A stretch of DNA of 11,197 nt. It comes from BNXB01 sp031548005 (GTDB taxonomy: Bacteria > Bacteroidota > Bacteroidia > Bacteroidales > Azobacteroidaceae). This document shows positions 6,638 to 11,197 of this stretch, in pieces (within the stretch, counting starts at the first letter, position 1; the number at the start of each line of letters is the position of its first letter). The DNA is taken from contig JAVBRK010000010.1 of assembly GCA_031548005.1 (NCBI GenBank), positions 1-11,197 on the forward strand, given 5' to 3'. The translations under genes and the position numbers were made by a program. The notes beneath the pieces were generated by a model. The model made no database searches. It had not been told where the DNA came from and saw only the letters and a list, made by a program, of their open reading frames with translations.

Positions 6638-8638
6638 ATGGATACGATCGATGAAAAACAGTCGGGTTTACCTGAAAATGCTTACCGTGAATTAAAACCG
6701 GGAGAAGAATACCGCCCGGTGATGTCTCCATCTGAAAATTATCCGGAGGTTTCTGTCTGGTCGGTGGTTTGGGGGTTGTTGATGGCTGTTGTGTTTTCGG
6801 CTGCTGCTGCTTACCTGGGGCTAAAGGTCGGTCAGGTTTTTGAAGCTGCTATCCCGATTGCCATTATCGCTGTGGGAGTTTCAGGCGCAGCCAACCGGAA
6901 GAATGCTTTAGGCGAGAATGTGATCATTCAGTCGATCGGAGCCAGTTCCGGAGTGATTGTTGCCGGAGCGATTTTTACCCTTCCGGCCTTGTACATTTTG
7001 CAGGCTAAATATCCCGAGTTAACTGTCAGTTTCTGGCAGGTATTTATCAGTTCTTTACTGGGCGGCTGTCTGGGAATCTTATTCCTGATTCCATTCCGGA
7101 AATATTTTGTATCGGATATGCATGGAAAATATCCTTTCCCGGAAGCTACGGCAACTACTCAGATCCTTGTTTCCGGAGAGAAAGGGGGGAATCAGGTAAA
7201 ACCGTTGATTACTGCCGGCCTGATCGGAGGATTGTACGATTTTATCGTCGCTACTTTCGGTTGGTGGAATGAAATCGTGACTTCCCGCCTGATCGGAGCC
7301 GGCCATATGCTGGCTGAAAAAGGGAAGGTCGTATTTAAAATTAATACCGGGGCGGCTGTCCTGGGATTAGGATATATTGTCGGGTTGAAATATGCCACCA
7401 TTATCTGTGCCGGTTCTTTTCTTGTTTGGTTTATCATTATACCCCTGATGTCGGCTTTTTGGGGAGATATCGTTTTGAACCAGTGGAATCCTGCAATTAC
7501 TACTGCGATAGGAGAGATGTCTCCGGAGATGATATTCCGGGAATACGCCCGCAGCATCGGTATCGGTGGCATTGCCATGGCGGGAGTGATTGGTATCATT
7601 CGTTCCTGGAGCATCATTAAAGGTGCGGTAGGATTAGCGTCCCGGGAATTTAAAAATAAAGAGGCCGGAGTTGAAAAAAATGTTTTACGTACGCAACGCG
7701 ATATCCCCATGAAAATCATCACGGTCGGTAGTTTGACTGTTCTGATTCTGATTCTGGCCTTTTTCTATTTTGGAGTAATACCCAATCTGCTGTATGCCCT
7801 GGTGGGGTGGCTGCTGGTGACTTTTATTGCTTTTCTTTTTACAACGGTTGCGGCCAATGCTATTGCCATAGTCGGTACGAATCCGGTGTCGGGAATGACT
7901 TTGATGACTCTGATCCTCGCTTCGGTGGTTTTAGTTGCCGTGGGACTGAAAGGAACGACCGGAATGGTGGCCGCCCTGATCATGGGAGGAGTTGTCTGTA
8001 CCGCTTTGTCTATGGCGGGAGGCTTTATCACCGATCTGAAGATCGGCTATTGGCTTGGAACAACCCCTGCCAAGCAGGAAGCCTGGAAATTTCTGGGAAC
8101 ATTGGTTTCTGCAGCAACAGTCGGAGGTGTTATTATGATTCTGAACAAGACCTACGGATTTACGACAGGACAACTCAGCGCACCGCAGGCAAATGCTATG
8201 GCTGCTGTAATCGAACCGCTGATGTCGGGATCCGGGGCCCCCTGGCTACTCTACGGCATCGGCGCTGCTTTGGCTATCTTGTTGACTTTATTTAAAGTCC
8301 CTGCTCTGGCTTTTGCTTTGGGAATGTTCATCCCTTTGGAGTTAAATACCCCGCTTCTGGTGGGTGGAGCCATCAGTTGGTATGTCAGTTCCCGCTCGAA
8401 AGATCCGGGGGTGAACAAAGCCCGGTTAGAAAAGGGAACGCTTCTGGCTTCCGGATTTATTGCCGGAGGGGCTTTGATGGGGGTTGTGAGTGCTGTGCTC
8501 CGTTTCCAGGATATTAATCTGGTCAATATCAAATGGCTGGAAAACCCCTTGTCGGAGGTCTCGGCCCTGTTCGTTTATATAGCCATCATTGCTTACCTGA
8601 TCTGGGATAGCATGAGAGCCGGGAAAGATAAAGCTTAA
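6638..8638 (+). CDS. OPT family oligopeptide transporter
   Basis: Inner-membrane importer of the OPT (oligopeptide transporter) family, expected to use the proton gradient to take up small peptides or peptide-like compounds; the exact substrate is not readable. The 666-residue protein has a hydrophilic N-terminus of about 40 residues and then many hydrophobic segments, roughly 14-16. Examples are residues 42-62, 70-85, 100-120, 135-151, 365-382, 386-404, 423-437, 442-457 and 645-657. Bacterial OPT hallmarks include GENVIIQSIGASSG (92-105), KYPFPEATATTQIL (164-177), GTNPVSGMT (413-421) and TDLKIGYWLGTTPAKQE (465-481). The frame begins with TTG at 6629, but the ATG at 6638 fits better after the promoter. 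The gene stands alone, divergent from recR and convergent with the NamZ-like gene, the stops being 16 bp apart. A five-base-pair hairpin between them is too weak to call a terminator. Confidence 0.95.
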   Translation: MDTIDEKQSGLPENAYRELKPGEEYRPVMSPSENYPEVSVWSVVWGLLMAVVFSAAAAYLGLKVGQVFEAAIPIAIIAVGVSGAANRKNALGENVIIQSIGASSGVIVAGAIFTLPALYILQAKYPELTVSFWQVFISSLLGGCLGILFLIPFRKYFVSDMHGKYPFPEATATTQILVSGEKGGNQVKPLITAGLIGGLYDFIVATFGWWNEIVTSRLIGAGHMLAEKGKVVFKINTGAAVLGLGYIVGLKYATIICAGSFLVWFIIIPLMSAFWGDIVLNQWNPAITTAIGEMSPEMIFREYARSIGIGGIAMAGVIGIIRSWSIIKGAVGLASREFKNKEAGVEKNVLRTQRDIPMKIITVGSLTVLILILAFFYFGVIPNLLYALVGWLLVTFIAFLFTTVAANAIAIVGTNPVSGMTLMTLILASVVLVAVGLKGTTGMVAALIMGGVVCTALSMAGGFITDLKIGYWLGTTPAKQEAWKFLGTLVSAATVGGVIMILNKTYGFTTGQLSAPQANAMAAVIEPLMSGSGAPWLLYGIGAALAILLTLFKVPALAFALGMFIPLELNTPLLVGGAISWYVSSRSKDPGVNKARLEKGTLLASGFIAGGALMGVVSAVLRFQDINLVNIKWLENPLSEVSALFVYIAIIAYLIWDSMRAGKDKA

Positions 8639-8654
8639 GAATCCCTTTGGAGAA

Positions 8655-9812
8655 TTAAGGGTATAACAGGTAGGGCTTGCGTTGTTCTTTGAACTTTTCG
8701 ACATCCTCCTGCCATCGGGCTTTGATCTCTGAAGCTGATTTGCCTTCATTAATCATTTTGCGTACATAATCTACGCCGATCAGTTTTTCAAAAAAAGAAC
8801 TGAAGAAACGGTCGCCTATATTCAGATGATTGTAGGCATCGATGATGTAGCTTAGATCGATTCCTTTTCCCCGGATCTTTTCATCCGGAATTTGCCTCAG
8901 GTCGACGCCATAACAGATTTTGTTCAATTGTGGAGGATTCTTCGCTCCGGAAATGCTGCGCGGAGTAAAATTGAAGGTATATCCTTTCATATCAGGATGG
9001 CCGTAGACCTGGAATGGAAATTTAGTCCCACGCCCCAGGCTCACAGGAGTTGCTTCGAAATAACAAGTCGACGGATAAAGGTATACCGATTTCATATCCG
9101 GCAGGTTAGGGGAGGGGGCGACCGGAAGCCGGTACACGGTCTGATGGGTGTAATTTTTACATTTTACAACGGTTAAATCGCATGTCTTTCCCCCGGGAAG
9201 CCATTTCTCTCCGTTGGTCATGCGGGCGATCTCTCCCAGGGTCATTCCATGCACGATGGTGATCGGCAGCCATCCGACGCTCGATTTGTACTTCATGTCC
9301 AGGATAGGTCCGTCTACATATTGTCCGTTGGGATTTGGCCGGTCAAGGACAATCATTTTTTTCTTATTTCCGGCACAGGCATCCATCATCCGCACCATGG
9401 AGGCGTAGTATGTATAAAAACGCAAGCCGACATCCTGAATATCGAAAACCAGGATATCGAAAAGTTTCATATCTTTATCTTTGGGTTTACCGGCATTTCC
9501 ATCGTACAATGAAAGAATGGGGATTCCGGTTTTGGCATCTACATCGTTAGATATGTGTTCGCCGGCATCTACACTACCCCTGAATCCGTGTTCGGGCGCG
9601 AAAATGGCAACGATATTGAACCCCGAACGTTTCAAGAGATCGACTAAATGTTCATTGCCCACCATCCCTGTGTGATTGGACATCACGGCTATGCGTTTCC
9701 CTTTCAGTAAAGGGAAGTATTCGCCGGTACATTCGGCTCCGACCTTGACAGGCAGGGCGAAAGCGATATGGAAAATTCCTATAAAAAACAGAATTGAGAC
9801 AATTCGTTTCAT
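8655..9812 (-). CDS. namZ: Secreted DUF1343 / NamZ-type exo-beta-N-acetylmuramidase
   Basis: DUF1343 proteins of the NamZ type (CAZy GH171) release N-acetylmuramic acid from the non-reducing end of peptidoglycan fragments; the activity was shown for Bacillus subtilis and Tannerella forsythia enzymes. The 385-residue protein begins MKR followed by a hydrophobic core to residue 19 (IAFA), a Sec signal peptide probably cut after Ala19. Cys28 lacks a lipobox, so it is likely periplasmic and soluble. Family blocks: IAVMSNHTG (41-49), FAPEHGFRG (71-79), FDIQDVGLRFYTY (123-135), IVLDRPNPNG (154-163), a VSLGRGTKFPFQ block (257-268) and VDYVRKMINEG near the C-terminus. The start ATG at 9812 is clear. 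No other muramic-acid salvage gene is in the window. Its convergent neighbour is a peptide transporter, which could serve cell-wall peptide recovery, but this is speculative. Confidence 0.9.
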   Translation of the reverse strand: MKRIVSILFFIGIFHIAFALPVKVGAECTGEYFPLLKGKRIAVMSNHTGMVGNEHLVDLLKRSGFNIVAIFAPEHGFRGSVDAGEHISNDVDAKTGIPILSLYDGNAGKPKDKDMKLFDILVFDIQDVGLRFYTYYASMVRMMDACAGNKKKMIVLDRPNPNGQYVDGPILDMKYKSSVGWLPITIVHGMTLGEIARMTNGEKWLPGGKTCDLTVVKCKNYTHQTVYRLPVAPSPNLPDMKSVYLYPSTCYFEATPVSLGRGTKFPFQVYGHPDMKGYTFNFTPRSISGAKNPPQLNKICYGVDLRQIPDEKIRGKGIDLSYIIDAYNHLNIGDRFFSSFFEKLIGVDYVRKMINEGKSASEIKARWQEDVEKFKEQRKPYLLYP

Positions 9813-9847
9813 GACTTTTTATCCGGCTTTATGGACCGGTTCAATCG

Positions 9848-9855
9848 CAAAGGTA
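9848..9855 (-). promoter_or_regulatory. Possible -7 box of the NamZ-type gene
   Basis: The minus strand reads TACCTTTG, an exact TAnnTTTG match, 36 bp upstream of the ATG at 9812. That would give a start near 9841 and a leader of about 30 nt. A -33 TTTG at the normal 19-21 bp distance is missing; the nearest candidate (9885-9882) is 26 bp away. The rest of the 153-bp gap 9813-9965 shows nothing else I can support. Confidence 0.4.
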
Positions 9856-9965
9856 TAATCTTTTTTCGTAATTCACTTCCTCAAAACAAACCACTACTGA
9901 ATATCAGTAAATTGCAAGTTGATGGCACAAATACGATACAGATAAAACGATTATCATCGGTTAGA

Positions 9966-10223
9966 TTATCGCTTGACTTTCTGTTTTTTATGGGCGGTTA
10001 TTATGGTATAGCTGTTAGCATTTACGGTTATTACTACATTATTGATAGATGCATACCAATTTTTACCTTTCCTAACGATACTATTTGCTTGCTGAATTTG
10101 TTGCTTGCACCAACTTACAACATCATTGGTTTCTAAAGAAAGATTTTTCTTTATCCGCACTATACCTAATTCTGTTGTATGTATATTATCAATATTGGAT
10201 AACAAATCATTCATTTTCTTCAT
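9966..10223 (-). CDS. DUF3781 family protein, small, function unknown
   Basis: An 85-residue soluble basic protein that I recognise as DUF3781. Key stretches are NIHTTELGIVRIKKNL (13-28), VVSWCKQQI (35-43), RKGKNWY (51-57) and ITVNANSYTIITAHKK (65-80), ending in a basic tail. The last block, a beta-strand pair followed by H-K, resembles the end of small BECR-fold RNases (barnase/EndoU/colicin/RelE-like). That is my inference, not an established assignment. The open frame extends 12 codons upstream, but I prefer the ATG at 10223 (MKKMN); the ATG at 10214 is an alternative giving 82 residues. The start region overlaps the end of the BRO/DinD-like gene by 17 bp, so the two are one transcription unit and likely translationally coupled. 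The region is more A/T-rich than the core genes, which suggests acquisition. Confidence 0.75.
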   Translation of the reverse strand: MKKMNDLLSNIDNIHTTELGIVRIKKNLSLETNDVVSWCKQQIQQANSIVRKGKNWYASINNVVITVNANSYTIITAHKKQKVKR

Positions 10224-11055
10224 CTCTTTTTTGTTCGATAGCGTGAATGCTTTTTGCATTGAGTGGGCTTACCACTTTCTTTCCTGTTTCTGACTCCAGT
10301 TTCAAACGAGCTTCTTTGGCTATATTTCCTCCGCGACGTGCTACATCTTCGTGTTCAGGAAAAGATTCAGGATTCGTAGTTTCTGAAATTTCCTTGGTGG
10401 ACAATTCGGCAAGCATATTCAATACCAATTCTTTGTTGGTCATATTGTCACGAAGATTTTCTTTCTTCAAGCCTTTAAACTTCTTGTACTCTTTGGCGTT
10501 TTTACCTGCCCATGTTTGGTAAATAATATCAGTAAGCACAGCAAACTCTAAGCCTTCCTCTAAACCAAGCCGTTTCCATTCATCAGTCAAGTCCTTGCGA
10601 ATCTCAATACTCTTTAAACGTTGGTTGATCCAATTGTCAGAATAACCCAAACGTTTGTAGTCAGTCATTGCCTGTTCTATGGAGAGTTCGGGATCTTGAA
10701 GTTGATCAAGCCGTTGTTTCGCTATTTCGGCTAACCATAGTTTAAATGGTTCAGCCTTGGGCGATGGGATAGATTGGATTAATCGAAAAAGTTGTTCTGT
10801 ATCAACAACATCTGTTTTGTAATATTTACTATCAGAAGATTGCATTTTCAGTTGGTTACAAATTGTAACCAACTGACTTCCCTCTTTCTTTAGTCTGTTT
10901 TTCAGTACTTTCCAATAATTATTCGGATTTGGACTATCTGTTAGTACTCCAACTACATCAACAATTGAAAAATACCATTCTTCAGCTTCTTCGTCCCATA
11001 TAGATCGGACTTTCCGTTCTTCAAATAACTGTATTTTATTATTCATTTTCTTCAT
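10207..11055 (-). CDS. BRO-N domain protein with DinD-like C-terminal half
   Basis: A 282-residue predicted DNA-binding protein of the BRO family, common in phages and mobile DNA as antirepressor-like regulators. The N-terminal part (about residues 5-115) has the BRO-N pattern: IQLFEERKVRSIWDEEAEEW, FSIVDVVGVLTDS, YWKVLKNRLKKEG and SPKAEPFKLWLAEIAKQRLDQ. The second half (about 185-275), with FKGLKKENLRDNMTNKEL, ETTNPE and VARRGGNIAKEARLKLESETGKK, resembles the C-terminal region of E. coli DinD, an SOS-induced protein. The likely start is ATG at 11055; the frame opens two codons earlier with TTG, and ATG 11046 is also possible. It overlaps the DUF3781 gene and is preceded by a leader with dyad symmetries. 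No phage structural gene, integrase or transposase is in view, so whether it belongs to a prophage, an island or a free-standing locus is open. Confidence 0.85.
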   Translation of the reverse strand: MKKMNNKIQLFEERKVRSIWDEEAEEWYFSIVDVVGVLTDSPNPNNYWKVLKNRLKKEGSQLVTICNQLKMQSSDSKYYKTDVVDTEQLFRLIQSIPSPKAEPFKLWLAEIAKQRLDQLQDPELSIEQAMTDYKRLGYSDNWINQRLKSIEIRKDLTDEWKRLGLEEGLEFAVLTDIIYQTWAGKNAKEYKKFKGLKKENLRDNMTNKELVLNMLAELSTKEISETTNPESFPEHEDVARRGGNIAKEARLKLESETGKKVVSPLNAKSIHAIEQKRDEENE

Positions 11056-11109
11056 AATCAATACTTCGGTAAATAATTAATTAACTATCTAAAAAACAAT
11101 GAGTTATAT

Positions 11110-11121
11110 TAACAAATGTTA
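11110..11121. promoter_or_regulatory. Dyad TAACA-AA-TGTTA upstream of the BRO gene
   Basis: The arms TAACA (11110-11114) and TGTTA (11117-11121) flank a 2-bp centre, 54 bp upstream of the BRO ATG. On the minus strand it contains TAACATTTG, one base longer than a TAnnTTTG promoter box. It may be an operator or a degraded promoter. Evidence is symmetry and position only. Confidence 0.25.
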
Positions 11122-11143
11122 GCATAAAAGAATTGGTCAAATG

Positions 11144-11183
11144 ACTGATTATCAGTAACTTTAAGTGTTCGAAGCTTAGTTAC
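11144..11183. repeat. Adjoining inverted repeats at the head of the BRO/DUF3781 unit
   Basis: A perfect 13-bp palindrome ACTGATTATCAGT (6-bp arms around one base) occupies 11144-11156. Immediately next, GTAACT (11155-11160) and AGTTAC (11178-11183) form a second inverted repeat. AAG/CTT inside it (11163-11165 and 11175-11177) can extend the stem with a 2-nt bulge, and the loop contains the palindrome TTCGAA. Together they look like an operator or a hairpin in the leader of the unit. An end of an upstream gene's terminator beyond the window edge is an alternative. A/T richness raises the chance of such symmetry by accident. Confidence 0.4.
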
Positions 11184-11197
11184 AATGAATATATCAG

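Noticed and set aside
8634..8661. Hairpin between the convergent transporter and NamZ-type genes as a bidirectional terminator
   Set aside because: The best stem is 5 bp (CCCTT/AAGGG) with a 9-nt loop and no T-run on either strand; an alternative stem has a 3x3 internal mismatch.
7192..8749. Long antisense open frames opposite the transporter gene
   Set aside because: They are composition shadows of the clear OPT coding frame, with no recognisable domain or start context.
9938..9965. Terminator after the DUF3781 gene (CGAT-GATA-ATCG then TTTTAT on the minus strand)
   Set aside because: Only a 4-bp A/T-containing stem and a short T-run; not distinguishable from chance.
9831..10136. Plus-strand 101-codon frame over the DUF3781 gene and the NamZ upstream gap
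   Set aside because: It is antisense to a recognised family, opens inside the NamZ upstream region, and shows no coding character.
11110..11142. Promoter for the BRO gene (TAACATTTG with TTTG upstream, minus strand)
   Set aside because: The -7 box has three instead of two bases between TA and TTTG, and the spacer is only about 16 bp.
1..11197. CRISPR array, tRNA, rRNA, insertion sequence or integrase
   Set aside because: No regularly spaced repeats, cloverleaf-like sequence, transposase motif or integrase catalytic motifs were seen on either strand.

Overview
The window looks like chromosome from a member of the Bacteroidota, probably order Bacteroidales. Three things point there: a mitochondrial-type aconitase translationally coupled to isocitrate dehydrogenase, as known from Bacteroides fragilis; Bacteroidota-type promoter boxes (TTTG / TAnnTTTG) at recR and at the oligopeptide transporter; and a near absence of Shine-Dalgarno sequences. 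The species cannot be fixed from the sequence alone; a gut or anaerobic genus such as Odoribacter or Butyricimonas is a guess. No rRNA, tRNA, CRISPR array, transposase or integrase is visible.

Layout. Positions 1-2954 (minus strand) hold acnA followed by the first 235 codons of icd, overlapping by ATGA; this is the oxidative branch of the TCA cycle leading to 2-oxoglutarate and glutamate. An A/T-rich divergent region (2955-3189) with an 11-bp inverted repeat separates it from a plus-strand YqgE/AlgH-family gene. Next comes a tight minus-strand cluster, in transcription order recR, a small HAD-type hydrolase, a family 2 glycosyltransferase and a GNAT acetyltransferase (6535 down to 3793). It converges on yqgE with 9 bp between the stops. 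A compact bidirectional promoter (6557-6613) drives recR one way and an OPT-family oligopeptide transporter the other way. The transporter converges with a secreted DUF1343 protein of the NamZ exo-N-acetylmuramidase type (8655-9812).

The last 1.2 kb (9966-11197) differs in character. It is more A/T-rich and carries a two-gene minus-strand unit: a BRO-N protein with a DinD-like C-terminal half, and an overlapping 85-residue DUF3781 protein. The leader of this unit contains several dyad symmetries. This is the most accessory-looking part of the window and the best candidate for a little-described system, possibly a regulator/effector or toxin-antitoxin-like pair; that function is inference.

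The rest is ordinary core metabolism, DNA repair, transport and cell-envelope housekeeping. Several starts were moved to an internal ATG where the longest frame began with TTG (acnA, GNAT, HAD, OPT, BRO) or extended into the upstream gene (DUF3781).
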